Source: Streptococcus oralis subsp. tigurinus AZ_3a
GTDB lineage: Bacteria > Bacillota > Bacilli > Lactobacillales > Streptococcaceae
Length of the DNA: 64,000 nucleotides
Assembly (NCBI GenBank): GCA_000344275.1
Contig: AORU01000004.1
Coordinates: forward strand, 62,001-126,000
Direction of reading: 5' to 3'
Part shown: piece after piece, positions 21,171 through 29,793 of the stretch
Layout: every line of letters begins with the position of its first letter
Numbering within the stretch: position 1 is the stretch's first letter
The notes under the pieces: generated by a model
The model's database searches: none
What the model was told of the DNA's origin: nothing
The model's input: the letters and a program-made list of their open reading frames with translations, nothing else
Translations under genes and position numbers: made by a program

Positions 21171-22748
21171 TTATTTTATTCTATATTTTCCCAAATCAAT
21201 TACTTGATTATAAACCGTTTCTGAATCAATATGATGAGCAACTTCAATCAAAATGATGGGCAACTGCAAAAGTAATTGGCGCACTTGATATGCATTATCC
21301 TTGTCTAAGGATGATGTAACCTCATCCGCCAACACAATGTCTTTTTTTCGAAGTAGACAGCGAACTAATTCAAGTCGTAAACGTTGTCCACCTGAAATGT
21401 TTTCTCCATTATTTATCAGTTGATAATCTAAAATATTGGTGATTTCATTCGTTAAGCCAACTTGTTCTAAGCAACAGAGTAATTCTTTATCTGAAATCTC
21501 CTGTCCTAATGTTAAATTTTCTCGGATTGTCCCATGTCTGAAAAATGGATTCTGAGAAATATAAGCGACATTCCCTTGATAATGAGTAAATTCTCGGCCT
21601 GTTTTATCACGTACGATAATTCTACCACTATTCGGACTTATCTTTCCTGCTACCAATTGTAGGAGAGTTGACTTTCCGGTACCACTAGCTCCCTTTATTA
21701 AAACTTTACTTGGCTTAGTTAATCTAAGTGACAAATCATAAAAGAGCACTTGCTCTCCAAACTGTTTTGAAACGCCCTCCAAAACTAGCTCAGCTAAAGA
21801 TTTGACTATCGGATATGATGTTTCTAAACAAGATTCTTCCAATAATGAAAATATTTTTTCTTTCACTGTTTGCGATCGCTGTATATCAGATATGCTATAC
21901 ATAATTCTTTGAATAGGTCCGCTAAGATTCATTGTAGCTATATACATAGAGACCAAACTAGCTGTTGTTAACTCTATACCACTCTTTTGTAATAAAAGGC
22001 CAAGTGCAAGAGGTAGTACCTGACTAAGGAATTCTAAAGGGCCATTGAAAAAATAAACGACATTGCTAGTCCATTCATTTTTCCAACGAGCATTCTCGTA
22101 ACACTCGTTGTTTTTTCTCATCTCAGCAAAGTTTTCTTTACTAGCGCCATAAAAATATATCGTATCTGCTCCCTTAAAAAAATCTCCTACAGATAGATGA
22201 AAAGCTTTTTGCATTTCCGAAAAATTTGCACCACTTTTCATTAAACGATTATTCATTATCCATTGAGGTAATGGTCGAAGAAAAGAGAACACGATAAAAA
22301 CAAGACCAAGCCAAAAATTTTGCACCAAAATAAAAACAATCGTTGTACAAAGTATAAAAACTCTTCCAACTATCATATCCAAGGGTAAAAAGAAGCGATT
22401 ATAGAGCAGTTCCATATCTTGTGTAACAATTGAAACTTTTTCATCATATACAACGTTTTCTTTCAAAAATAGTTTCCTAATAAGCTGATCTTTTAACCGA
22501 ATTTGCAGATGACGCTGCAGATTATTACTGACAAAATTTGCTAGCAACATTGTGCTATAAAAAAATAGGTGCAGACACAGGCCATATAAAACAAAGTATG
22601 AAATTGTACCAATTGTAAGTTGCTCTTCACGAGTATTCAATAACTTATCCAATAACAATGGCTTTATTAGAGCCATCCCGCTATTCAAAAGTACTCCTAT
22701 TAAAAAATAGATAAAAATATTAGTTTTAATGTATTTTAGAAATTTCAT
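21171..22748 (-). CDS. ABC exporter, fused membrane and ATPase domains
   Basis: The 525-residue protein has a six-helix exporter-type membrane domain (about residues 10-290) and an ATPase domain with Walker A GASGTGKS (353-360), signature ISGGQ (451-455) and Walker B IVLADE (471-476). No N-terminal peptidase domain is present, so it is not a double-glycine bacteriocin processor. A ribosome site (AGG) precedes the ATG weakly. It is transcribed leftward behind a 27-codon ORF and an Rgg-box-type promoter and is very AT-rich, unlike dlt or hslO next door. I infer export of, or immunity to, a peptide under pheromone control; the substrate is unknown. Confidence 0.88.
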   Translation of the reverse strand: MKFLKYIKTNIFIYFLIGVLLNSGMALIKPLLLDKLLNTREEQLTIGTISYFVLYGLCLHLFFYSTMLLANFVSNNLQRHLQIRLKDQLIRKLFLKENVVYDEKVSIVTQDMELLYNRFFLPLDMIVGRVFILCTTIVFILVQNFWLGLVFIVFSFLRPLPQWIMNNRLMKSGANFSEMQKAFHLSVGDFFKGADTIYFYGASKENFAEMRKNNECYENARWKNEWTSNVVYFFNGPLEFLSQVLPLALGLLLQKSGIELTTASLVSMYIATMNLSGPIQRIMYSISDIQRSQTVKEKIFSLLEESCLETSYPIVKSLAELVLEGVSKQFGEQVLFYDLSLRLTKPSKVLIKGASGTGKSTLLQLVAGKISPNSGRIIVRDKTGREFTHYQGNVAYISQNPFFRHGTIRENLTLGQEISDKELLCCLEQVGLTNEITNILDYQLINNGENISGGQRLRLELVRCLLRKKDIVLADEVTSSLDKDNAYQVRQLLLQLPIILIEVAHHIDSETVYNQVIDLGKYRIK

Positions 22749-22868
22749 AAATATGCCTATCTAAAAGAAAGAGAATAGATATAAAAGCCTCGGTCTAAAA
22801 GTTATAAACAAATTAACTCCAACTGGGACTATACAATAATTTAATTAACCTATATATGATGCTGTTTA

Positions 22869-22952
22869 TTAAGAATGATTATTTTTACTATTGAAAAATA
22901 ATTCTCCTGTTTCACTTTTCTTTCTTAAAATATATGGAGATAGAACTTGCAT
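22869..22952 (-). CDS. 27-codon ORF in the Rgg cassette: peptide, or remnant of a lost maturase
   Basis: The ORF starts MQVLSPYILRKK and ends FFNSKNNHS. It has GAGG 8 nt before the ATG, in a context (GAGGTATTT) that is nearly the same as that of the SHP gene. It lies about 100 nt downstream of an Rgg-box-type promoter and 120 nt upstream of the ABC exporter gene. Two readings are possible. It may be a short exported peptide or peptide precursor. Alternatively, LSPYI...GELFFN resembles the N-terminal start of radical SAM/SPASM peptide maturases or their recognition domains, so it may be the stub of a deleted modification enzyme. I see no similarity to double-glycine leaders. Confidence 0.55.
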   Translation of the reverse strand: MQVLSPYILRKKSETGELFFNSKNNHS

Positions 22953-23056
22953 ATTAAATACCTCAAAATTCATAATTATGGAGACAACTTCGAAAAATCC
23001 TATCGCTCAAATACAATGAACTGATAAAACAACCGTAATTGAAATTTCTAAAGACA

Positions 23057-23102
23057 ATTCTACCAAAATATTATTTCGAGATACTTCCTTTCCCATATCT
23101 GC
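23057..23102 (-). promoter_or_regulatory. Rgg-box-type promoter of the small ORF / ABC operon
   Basis: On the minus strand GCAGATATGGGAA (23102-23090) is followed after exactly 27 nt by a -10-like TAGAAT (23062-23057). The promoter in front of shp has GCATATATGGGAA, the same 27-nt gap and TAAAAT. The shared box and spacing in two places that flank the rgg gene suggest one regulator controls both. The box begins right after the rgg stop codon. Start of transcription would be about 23050. Confidence 0.65.
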
Positions 23103-23105
23103 GTA

Positions 23106-23969
23106 TTACTTTTTACTTGCTAAAATTTTTTCTAAGTGCCTTTCATAAGTCTTTGCTAAGTGGTTACTTCCCGCTAATTTCATTGCTCCAATACACTTCC
23201 TCATTTCAATAATTGCTTTGCAATCCGTCTCTTTTTTATAGCGATATAGATATTGGGCATACTGGAATACCAATCGCTCATAAATTTCAGTTTCAGTGAA
23301 AAAGCATTGGTTTAGTCGCTTTTCAAAATACAAAGCATCAAGAAATTTTCCTCTTTCAATACATGTAATGTAGCCGTTTAATAACATAGACGAAATCAAT
23401 CTTCTGTTATTAGGAATTTCTTTATAAAAGTCTGAACGTCTAGACATCTCTCTAGCCAAAACCATGAAAACATCATGTTTTAGGACATCTAGAGTATTTG
23501 AAAAAATTAATAATTCATAGTATCCCCAATATTCTATACTAAAGAGATAATCAGTTAGATAAGATAAATCATCACTAGAATAATAAGCTTCTCCCGATAA
23601 ATCTTGTAAACGAATTTTTAATAAAATGATATTAAACTTATGAAATTTCTCCTGTTTAGGATCTGACTCCATCTGAGAATAAAGTAATTTTTTCAACCCA
23701 TCAACATCGTGATTTGATACAAAGTGCCTAACCTTTGATAAGAGTTCGTTCAGTTCATCACGATGAAAATCATGAACAGCATACATAAATTCATCAATAG
23801 GCATGTTAATTTCATCTAAAATAGCCGTAAATTTTGAAATGGTTAAATCTGTCTCTCCTTTTTCAAATCGAGATAGTTGGGACACTGATATACCAGCCTT
23901 TGCAACATCTTTTAGTCGTAATCCTCTAGATTCTCGAAACATTTTAAAAATTTCTCCAAATTTTTTCAT
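23106..23969 (-). CDS. rgg: Rgg-family pheromone-responsive regulator
   Basis: The 287-residue protein has an N-terminal XRE-type helix-turn-helix (about residues 5-60, MFRESRGLRLKDVAKAGIS and SQLSRFEKGETDLTISKF) and a long helical repeat domain of the Rgg C-terminal type that binds short peptides. Immediately upstream and divergent is an SHP-type pheromone gene, the standard layout of Rgg/SHP quorum sensing. SHPs are secreted, matured and re-imported by the oligopeptide permease, then bind Rgg. Whether this Rgg activates or represses cannot be read from sequence; the [13 protein letters not shown] pheromone resembles those of activator Rggs. Its likely targets are shp and the small ORF/ABC operon. 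Confidence 0.9.
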   Translation of the reverse strand: MKKFGEIFKMFRESRGLRLKDVAKAGISVSQLSRFEKGETDLTISKFTAILDEINMPIDEFMYAVHDFHRDELNELLSKVRHFVSNHDVDGLKKLLYSQMESDPKQEKFHKFNIILLKIRLQDLSGEAYYSSDDLSYLTDYLFSIEYWGYYELLIFSNTLDVLKHDVFMVLAREMSRRSDFYKEIPNNRRLISSMLLNGYITCIERGKFLDALYFEKRLNQCFFTETEIYERLVFQYAQYLYRYKKETDCKAIIEMRKCIGAMKLAGSNHLAKTYERHLEKILASKK

Positions 23970-23985
23970 TATACACCTCCAATAA

Positions 23986-24031
23986 GCATATATGGGAATA
24001 ATTTTTGATTTTTAACATTTTAGCATAAAAT
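23986..24031 (+). promoter_or_regulatory. Rgg-box-type promoter of shp
   Basis: GCATATATGGGAA (23986-23998) is followed after 27 nt by TAAAAT (24026-24031), with no good -35 element, as expected for an activator-dependent promoter. The pheromone start codon is 29 nt beyond the -10. Confidence 0.65.
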
Positions 24032-24059
24032 AGAAAAAAATAAAAATGAGGTATTTCAC

Positions 24060-24131
24060 ATGAAAAATCAAAAACTACTGCCTTTATTGTTCCTATTCTT
24101 TGAAGGAATTATTATTATCGTTGTTGGCTAG
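24060..24131 (+). CDS. shp: SHP-type pheromone precursor peptide
   Basis: The 23-codon ORF starts [10 protein letters not shown] and ends [11 protein letters not shown] basic N-terminus, hydrophobic middle and an acidic residue followed by Ile/Val/Gly-rich C-terminus are the hallmark of short hydrophobic peptides that signal through Rgg. The active form is probably the last eight or nine residues, (E)GIIIIVVG, which is close to the SHP of Rgg2-type systems. GAGG lies 8 nt before the ATG. The gene is divergent from rgg. It has no obvious downstream partner before hslO, so its job appears to be signalling only. Confidence 0.9.
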   Translation: MKNQKLLPLLFLFFEGIIIIVVG

Positions 24132-24154
24132 CACTAAGAAGTTATACTCAATGA

Positions 24155-24182
24155 AAAAGAGCCTGAGCTTCCCATCTCAAGC
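24155..24182 (-). terminator. Terminator-like hairpin between shp and hslO
   Basis: GAGCCTGAGCTTCCCATCTC continues into AAGCCC; the arms pair as in the terminator at 20788-20813, and A residues on the left would give a U tract on the minus strand. No leftward gene ends here now, so it may be left over from the arrangement before the cassette arrived. A short TATACTCAATGAAAA motif next to it resembles a BOX end. Confidence 0.4.
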
Positions 24183-24294
24183 CCTTTCAAAAATAGTTGC
24201 TTTTGAATTCAAAGCTGATTTCCTCGTCATTATCCCACAGAAACAGCAAACACACGGCTCCCCCTTTGGGCATTTTTATGCTAAAATAGAAGGT

Positions 24295-25167
24295 ATGGAT
24301 AAGATTATTAAAACTATATCAGAAAGCGGAGCCTTTCGTGCTTTTGTCCTTGATAGCACGGAAACCGTCCGCACTGCTCAAGAAAAACATCAAACTCAAG
24401 CCAGTTCAACTGTTGCACTTGGTCGCACCCTTATCGCTAGCCAGATTCTCGCAGCCAATGAAAAAGGAGATACCAAGATTACTGTAAAAGTTCTTGGAAC
24501 GAGCTCTCTCGGTGCCATCATCACTGTCGCAGATACCAAGGGAAATGTCAAAGGCTACGTTCAAAACCCCGGTGTAGATATCAAAAAAACTGCAACGGGT
24601 GAAGTCCTAGTCGGACCTTTTGTCGGCAATGGTCAATTTCTCGTTATCACAGACTATGGTACTGGAAATCCTTACAACTCTATGACTCCTCTCATCTCTG
24701 GGGAAATCGGTGAAGACTTGGCATACTACCTGACAGAAAGCCAACAAACCCCTTCAGCAGTTGGCCTCAATGTTCTTTTAGACAAAGACGACAAGGTCGA
24801 AGTTGCCGGAGGTTTTCTTCTCCAAGTTTTGCCAGGAGCCAAGGAAGAAGAGATTGCTCGCTTTGAGAAACGCATCCAAGAAATGCCAGCTATCTCAACA
24901 CTTCTGGAAAGCGAAGACCATATCGAATCTCTCCTCAAGGCCATCTACGGTGACGAATCCTACAAACGCCTATCTGAAGAAGAAATTCGTTTCCAATGCG
25001 ACTGCAGCAAAGACCGTTTTATGAACGCTCTTGCCAGCCTTCCAAGCTCAGACTTAGAGGAAATGAAAGAGGAAGACCACGGGGCAGAAATCACTTGCCA
25101 ATTCTGCCAAACAACTTACAACTTTGATGAAAACGACCTGGAGGAACTCATTCGTGACAAATCTTAA
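24295..25167 (+). CDS. hslO: Redox-regulated chaperone Hsp33
   Basis: From the ATG at 24295 (AAGG just before it) the product is 290 residues, the usual Hsp33 length; the frame is open further upstream but that part is not conserved-looking. The zinc-switch cysteines appear as QCDC near residue 235 and CQFC near residue 270. Hsp33 is a cytoplasmic holdase activated by oxidation of these cysteines. It overlaps the dus start, and the two genes are neighbours in related streptococci. Confidence 0.95.
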   Translation: MDKIIKTISESGAFRAFVLDSTETVRTAQEKHQTQASSTVALGRTLIASQILAANEKGDTKITVKVLGTSSLGAIITVADTKGNVKGYVQNPGVDIKKTATGEVLVGPFVGNGQFLVITDYGTGNPYNSMTPLISGEIGEDLAYYLTESQQTPSAVGLNVLLDKDDKVEVAGGFLLQVLPGAKEEEIARFEKRIQEMPAISTLLESEDHIESLLKAIYGDESYKRLSEEEIRFQCDCSKDRFMNALASLPSSDLEEMKEEDHGAEITCQFCQTTYNFDENDLEELIRDKS

Positions 25168-26134
25168 TACACCCTTTATGATTGGCAATGTTGAGATTCC
25201 CAATCGTACCATTTTAGCGCCTATGGCTGGCGTGACCAACTCAGCCTTTCGTACCATCGCAAAAGAGCTCGGAGCTGGACTCGTTGTCATGGAAATGGTC
25301 TCTGACAAGGGAATCCAATACAACAACGAAAAAACCCTGCATATGCTTCACATCGATGAAGGCGAAAATCCCGTTTCTATCCAACTCTTTGGTAGCGATG
25401 AAGACAGCCTCGCACGCGCAGCAGAATTCATCCAAGAAAACACCAAGACCGATATCGTCGATATCAACATGGGCTGCCCAGTTAACAAAATCGTGAAGAA
25501 CGAAGCTGGTGCTATGTGGCTCAAGGATCCAGACAAGATCTACTCTATTATCAACAAGGTCCAATCTGTCCTTGATATCCCCCTCACTGTCAAGATGCGT
25601 ACAGGTTGGTCTGATCCATCCCTGGCCGTGGAGAATGCCCTCGCCGCTGAAGCTGCAGGTGTCTCTGCCCTTGCCATGCATGGCCGTACCCGCGAACAAA
25701 TGTATACTGGCCACGCAGACCTTGAGACCCTTCACAAGGTCGCTCAAGCTTTGACCAAGATTCCATTTATCGCCAACGGTGACATCCGTACAGTTCAAGA
25801 TGCTAAACAACGCATCGAAGAAGTTGGTGCTGACGCAGTTATGATTGGCCGAGCAGCCATGGGAAATCCCTACCTCTTCAATCAAATCAACCACTACTTT
25901 GAAACAGGAGAAATCCTTCCTGATTTGACCTTTGAGGATAAGATGAAAATCGCCTACGAACACTTAAAACGCTTGATTAGCCTCAAAGGAGAAAAAATTG
26001 CAGTCCGTGAATTCCGTGGCCTCGCTCCTCACTACCTTCGTGGTACATCTGGCGCAGCCAAACTTCGTGGAGCTATTTCACAAGCTAGCACTCTTGCAGA
26101 GATTGAGGCCCTCTTGCAACTAGACAAAGCATAG
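25154..26134 (+). CDS. dus: tRNA-dihydrouridine synthase
   Basis: I place the start at GTG 25154, preceded by GGAGG at 9 nt, giving 326 residues beginning (V/M)[18 protein letters not shown]. The FMN-binding barrel motifs are present: [23 protein letters not shown] with the catalytic Cys, [20 protein letters not shown] and GRAAMGNP. The enzyme reduces uridines in the tRNA D-loop. It overlaps the 3' end of hslO by 14 nt. Confidence 0.95.
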   Translation: MTNLNTPFMIGNVEIPNRTILAPMAGVTNSAFRTIAKELGAGLVVMEMVSDKGIQYNNEKTLHMLHIDEGENPVSIQLFGSDEDSLARAAEFIQENTKTDIVDINMGCPVNKIVKNEAGAMWLKDPDKIYSIINKVQSVLDIPLTVKMRTGWSDPSLAVENALAAEAAGVSALAMHGRTREQMYTGHADLETLHKVAQALTKIPFIANGDIRTVQDAKQRIEEVGADAVMIGRAAMGNPYLFNQINHYFETGEILPDLTFEDKMKIAYEHLKRLISLKGEKIAVREFRGLAPHYLRGTSGAAKLRGAISQASTLAEIEALLQLDKA

Positions 26135-26153
26135 TCTCACATCTACAACTCAC

Positions 26154-26192
26154 AAAAACGGCAAAGCTCAAAAATGAGTCTTGCCGTTTTTA
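26154..26192. terminator. Bidirectional terminator between dus and the DUF1275 gene
   Basis: AAAACGGCAA (26156-26165) pairs with TTGCCGTTTT (26181-26190), with an inner GCTCA/TGAGT stem, A residues on the left and T residues on the right. It overlaps the end of the convergent DUF1275 gene. Confidence 0.85.
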
Positions 26193-26876
26193 TATATTTT
26201 CATCTTGTAAATCTAATTGCTTCACTCTAGCTATATAATAGGACATAATCAAAAACAAATTGAGGCTGACAATCCATATAGACCATTCATGAAGAAAATG
26301 CATCAATACAGCCAAGCTGATTGCGCCCACTATGAAACTTCCCACAACAATCCCATAATTTAAGGCCTGACGACGGTATTCTTGGATATTTCCTTCTCTT
26401 CTAGCAATGCGATACAAAGCGGTCAACATCTTTCGGTAATTTCCAGACGTCATAAAAATGACATAGGGATGATCTTCAATCAAACTGCCCGTAAATGTTA
26501 GCATCATCATTCCTGTTCCAAAAGCGATGAAAGGAACTTCTAATAGAGGAAATCGTGAAAAGAAAGGTAGAATAAGAGTTCCAATAAATAAAGGGAGTAG
26601 CATCTTAACCCGCCAGTAGGCCGTTTTACGGTATTCTTTCATGTGCAATGCAAACAGAAATCCTAGAGAAAAGAAAATAATGGAGCAGAACCGTAGCATC
26701 GTATTGATGACATTTGAGTCGTGCCAATCAGATATCAGTAGGAGAATATTCCCTGTCTGTGTCGCTACCAAACTATGGTATTGAATATGGCAAAACACAT
26801 CCAAAGAACCACCTACAAATCCAAGAAATACTCCCATCAGTCGTGTGTTTTGAGGTAAGATTAATTTATCCGCCAT
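26190..26876 (-). CDS. DUF1275 (YoaK-type) membrane protein
   Basis: The 228-residue protein has about six transmembrane helices. GGSLDVFCHIQYHSLVATQTGN matches the start of the DUF1275/YoaK family (GxxDaxxy...vFvamqTGN). The family is widespread and has no settled function. It is transcribed alone, with no metabolic link to its neighbours. Confidence 0.85.
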   Translation of the reverse strand: MADKLILPQNTRLMGVFLGFVGGSLDVFCHIQYHSLVATQTGNILLLISDWHDSNVINTMLRFCSIIFFSLGFLFALHMKEYRKTAYWRVKMLLPLFIGTLILPFFSRFPLLEVPFIAFGTGMMMLTFTGSLIEDHPYVIFMTSGNYRKMLTALYRIARREGNIQEYRRQALNYGIVVGSFIVGAISLAVLMHFLHEWSIWIVSLNLFLIMSYYIARVKQLDLQDENI

Positions 26877-27002
26877 GTATTATCACTCGTTTTCCTTTGA
26901 TTTTTTTATTATACCACTTTCTCTTGGAGAAACTAAGTGAAAAACAGTTGACTCACTCTTTTACAGAACGATTTCTAGTAAGAGTCAAAACACAAAATTT
27001 TA

Positions 27003-27686
27003 TTATTGAATCAAGGCAACGCTTGAAACTTTACCATCCGCACCTGTTGTAATTTGGATGATTTTTCCTCCTCCGATTTTAGCATTATACTTGCCATCAT
27101 CAAGTGTGTAAGAGTAGCCTCTGATAGAATAGTTTTCTTTCTTTCCATCTGCAGTTTCTACTGTAAATTGGCCCCCTGATGAAACCGTAATAGTTTCGCC
27201 ATTTGCTCCCTTCCAATTGCCTGCGGCTGCTGAGAAATCACCATCAACCATGGTTAAAACACCCTTGTAGCGTTTGTTGTGTTCTGCTTGCTTGTCTTGA
27301 AGTTGGCGGTCAGTTGTTGGGTCATAGCCTGACTGGTTAGACTGGGCTTGAGAACCTTGCTGAGTTGAAGGTGCCTGAGATGGAGCTTGTTGACTAGGAG
27401 CTGCTTGTTCTTGTCTTGATTCAGGTGCCGGTTTCGCTTGTGACTGATCTGCCGTTGTAGAAGACTGACCAGAAGATGCCTGAGCCTTTTCAGATGAAGC
27501 TGAGCTTGAAGATTTTTGAGTCTTACTTTCTTTGCTAGAAGAAGCTGCTTTAGAACTTGATGATTGACTTGTTTTTGCAGAGCTACTGGTTTGAGTGGAT
27601 TCGTTTTTATTTCCACAAGCTCCCAGTAGCAAGGTAGAAGCCAATACAGTCGCTGCCATCAATTTGATATAGGTTTTCTTTTTCAT
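27003..27686 (-). CDS. Ser/Gln-rich lipoprotein of unknown function
   Basis: The start at 27686 gives 227 residues with a lipobox LLLGACG. Residues 25-75 are almost entirely Ser, Lys and Ala, residues 75-120 are Gln/Pro/Ala-rich, and a folded C-terminal domain (about 145-227) contains GNWKGANGETITVSSGG and a GGGKIIQIT stretch. This layout (lipid anchor, long disordered linker, small beta domain, probably DUF6287-like) occurs in several pneumococcal lipoproteins. It is surface-exposed; the role is unknown. A TAACATTT-TTG-AAATGTTA palindrome lies in its leader (27702-27720). Confidence 0.8.
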   Translation of the reverse strand: MKKKTYIKLMAATVLASTLLLGACGNKNESTQTSSSAKTSQSSSSKAASSSKESKTQKSSSSASSEKAQASSGQSSTTADQSQAKPAPESRQEQAAPSQQAPSQAPSTQQGSQAQSNQSGYDPTTDRQLQDKQAEHNKRYKGVLTMVDGDFSAAAGNWKGANGETITVSSGGQFTVETADGKKENYSIRGYSYTLDDGKYNAKIGGGKIIQITTGADGKVSSVALIQ

Positions 27687-27701
27687 TTTTCTACTCCTTT
27701 G

Positions 27702-27720
27702 TAACATTTTTGAAATGTTA
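27702..27720. promoter_or_regulatory. Palindrome in the leader of the lipoprotein gene
   Basis: TAACATTT and AAATGTTA are perfect 8-bp arms around TTG, 16 nt upstream of the start codon at 27686. A related TAACATTATAC half lies about 30 nt further upstream. It could be an operator or an RNA hairpin covering the ribosome site; I do not recognise the binding protein. Confidence 0.4.
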
Positions 27721-27888
27721 AGAAATCTTTTTGTAATATAATCGTAACATTATACCTTGAATCTGTCAACTATTTAGAGAAACTATTTTAAACAATTTCT
27801 CTCTACTATTTCTATTCGTAATTGAAACGAAAAAATAGAAAATTTTTAAAATTAGAGTCCTATTTTTACATCACCTTTGTGTAATCGC

Positions 27889-27917
27889 TTGCATTGTATT
27901 AGATAAAGGAATATAAT
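27889..27917 (+). promoter_or_regulatory. Promoter of the small membrane protein gene
   Basis: TTGCAT (27889-27894), a 17-nt spacer and TATAAT (27912-27917), followed by AGGAGG before the ATG at 27951. Confidence 0.8.
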
Positions 27918-27950
27918 AACATTGAAATAGAATATAGGAGGTGCACTCTT

Positions 27951-28181
27951 ATGCTAAATAAGTATTACAAGTATCTTCCTTGGTTGATTTTGGGAGCTAT
28001 TGGCTCTTATCAATCAGCCACTTACTATGCGCGAACTGCATTTGATGTCTTCTATCTGACTGCAATCTTTTTGATTGTTTATATCGCTTTGTTATTTTTA
28101 CATGAGAACTATCTCAAGTATCGATATAAAGACATCTTTACTCACATGTTGAGTAATCCTAAGAAAGATAGCCATTCATAA
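27951..28181 (+). CDS. Small two-helix membrane protein
   Basis: The 76-residue protein has two hydrophobic helices (about residues 8-24 and 33-52) and a Lys-rich C-terminus. A strong promoter and an AGGAGG ribosome site precede it, and a shared terminator follows, so it is a real single-gene unit. I do not recognise a family with a known function. Confidence 0.8.
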   Translation: MLNKYYKYLPWLILGAIGSYQSATYYARTAFDVFYLTAIFLIVYIALLFLHENYLKYRYKDIFTHMLSNPKKDSHS

Positions 28182-28200
28182 AAAATGATGATAAATAAAA

Positions 28201-28232
28201 AGGTCGGGAAAAGTTCCCGGCCTCGTTTTTTA
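28201..28232. terminator. Bidirectional terminator
   Basis: AGGTCGGGAA (28201-28210) pairs with TTCCCGGCCT (28214-28223) with one G-U pair and an AAG loop, followed by TTTTTT; A residues precede it. It serves both the small membrane gene and the convergent Nudix gene. Confidence 0.88.
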
Positions 28233-29003
28233 TTTCAATCGATAGGTTTTTCTTGGTTTCTTTTTGGGTACTCGTTTGAGTCCAACTTCTTCTACATATT
28301 CTCCGTATTTTACGAGAAAGTTATTGCTGACGATTGGGTGACCAGGGTTGATGAGATTGACCAGTTCAGTCCCCTCGTAGACAGTGAACTCCTCCTCCAG
28401 CAGATAGAGGAAGGTTGGATTCCAATCGAGACGGCCTTGAATTCGTTTGATGGATTCTTGGATAATGGCATAATGGTCAAAGGCGAAGGCTTGCTCCTCC
28501 AGCTCGACCCCATCTAGGTAGCATTTGCCTGTCTGAAAATCGACATCTACGAAAACGACATCCTTAGCATCGTCTCCAGCCTGAACGAGGTCTATGGCAC
28601 GACTAGGCAGGTACACCAAGTGGGCAATGGTCACTGTCCAGCCCCGGGGGTCACGCCCGGGGGTTGATACGGTCATTAATTGCTCGATTTTTTCCAAAGG
28701 TAGATCGAGATTGACTTCTTCTCTCACCTCGCGCTGACAGGCATGTGCAGCATCTTCTCCCTTGTCCATAAAGCCTCCAACTAAGGCTAAACAGTTCTGA
28801 TAAGGGTGGGCCTTGCGACGGATCAGCAGGAGCTTGATCTTTCCTTCGACAAAGCAGTAGGCTACCATATCCACTGTCACACTTGGTTTTTCATATTGAG
28901 GGAGTTCCTGCTTGTGGTACCAGTCTAAAAACTCCTCCTGACTGGCATGGATTTCATAATATTCTTTTTCCGTCATCCCGGCTGGAATCTTTGTGTCTGC
29001 CAT
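28230..29003 (-). CDS. Nudix-domain regulator of NAD metabolism (NrtR-like)
   Basis: The 257-residue protein has a Nudix domain (about residues 40-170) with GGFMDKGEDAAHACQREVRE in place of the Nudix box, and a C-terminal winged-helix-type domain (about 175-257). The combination is typical of NrtR, which senses ADP-ribose and represses NAD genes. The Nudix box lacks its usual final Gly (REEVNL), as in non-catalytic or weakly catalytic members. It sits directly downstream of pnuC and nadR (1 nt and 9 nt gaps), which supports the role. An ADP-ribose pyrophosphatase function is the alternative. Confidence 0.82.
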   Translation of the reverse strand: MADTKIPAGMTEKEYYEIHASQEEFLDWYHKQELPQYEKPSVTVDMVAYCFVEGKIKLLLIRRKAHPYQNCLALVGGFMDKGEDAAHACQREVREEVNLDLPLEKIEQLMTVSTPGRDPRGWTVTIAHLVYLPSRAIDLVQAGDDAKDVVFVDVDFQTGKCYLDGVELEEQAFAFDHYAIIQESIKRIQGRLDWNPTFLYLLEEEFTVYEGTELVNLINPGHPIVSNNFLVKYGEYVEEVGLKRVPKKKPRKTYRLK

Positions 29004-29004
29004 C

Positions 29005-29784
29005 TTATGCCTCCTTTCGAACTGCCTTGGTCCATTGGTACCAACCCACTAGACTGTTCAGTGTGTAAACCCAGTACATCCCTTGGATGTGGATATTTTC
29101 ACCCCACCAGAGATAGATACTAAAGAGATTGGTTGCAATCCAGAAAATCCATTGCTCGCGGTAAAGACGTGTCATCAAGAGCTGTCCAACACCATTAGTC
29201 GCATCTGTAACACTATCACGGAAAGGGCGAGCGCTATTGATACTTTGGTAAGCCAAGCCCATACCAATCCAGATAATGGCAGTCAAGGCCAAGTACTTGA
29301 GCCAGTCAAGAACAGATAATTTCTTAGCTTCAAAGTGAGATTCTTCTGGCTTTTCCTGTTCATTGATACGATTGGACAGCCAAGCATAGAGACCAATCGG
29401 CTGCATGACAAAGAAGTAAACAGTCGTCAAGACTTCGCCATAAAAAGTCGCATTCATAGCCAAGATCAAGTAGATTGCTGAGTTAATGGCCCCAAAGAGA
29501 TAATTGCTTGCACGACCTTCTGCTACTAAAATAACACAGACAATCCCAGTCCAGGATGCAAACAAGCTCAACCAGTCATGGCTTTCTGTATTTTGCGTGA
29601 ACTCTAAGATCAAGGGAACACTTGACAAGGCGATGAGATACAACCACTGGAAAAGACTACGGCCGACAAAGAGATCTTTCCATAGCAAACGCATGATTCC
29701 TACAAAACCGATCTTGCGAGCTTCTGCATGGACATTTTTAAAATTTTCGATAAATTGTGTGATTTTTTTAGTTACTGTTTTCAT
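29005..29784 (-). CDS. pnuC: Nicotinamide riboside transporter
   Basis: The 259-residue protein has about seven transmembrane helices after a charged N-terminal region, with the PnuC features NWLYGAINS-like YLFGAINSAIYL, QPIGLYAW and WFWI-type IFWIATNLFSIYLWW. PnuC imports nicotinamide riboside by facilitated diffusion; trapping needs phosphorylation by the neighbouring NadR. It lies between nadR and the NrtR-like gene in one leftward operon. Confidence 0.92.
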   Translation of the reverse strand: MKTVTKKITQFIENFKNVHAEARKIGFVGIMRLLWKDLFVGRSLFQWLYLIALSSVPLILEFTQNTESHDWLSLFASWTGIVCVILVAEGRASNYLFGAINSAIYLILAMNATFYGEVLTTVYFFVMQPIGLYAWLSNRINEQEKPEESHFEAKKLSVLDWLKYLALTAIIWIGMGLAYQSINSARPFRDSVTDATNGVGQLLMTRLYREQWIFWIATNLFSIYLWWGENIHIQGMYWVYTLNSLVGWYQWTKAVRKEA

Positions 29785-29793
29785 AATTTTCTC

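Noticed and set aside
22749..22868. A possible second tiny ORF beginning with TTG before the ABC exporter
   Set aside because: It needs a TTG start, has a poor ribosome-site distance and no feature of a signal or peptide gene.
24100..24294. N-terminal extension of hslO by 65 residues
   Set aside because: The extension overlaps the shp gene, has no ribosome site, and Hsp33 proteins start at the ATG at 24295.
25241..25963. 240-residue minus-strand ORF opposite dus
   Set aside because: dus is clearly coding on the other strand with all family motifs; the reverse frame is a shadow.
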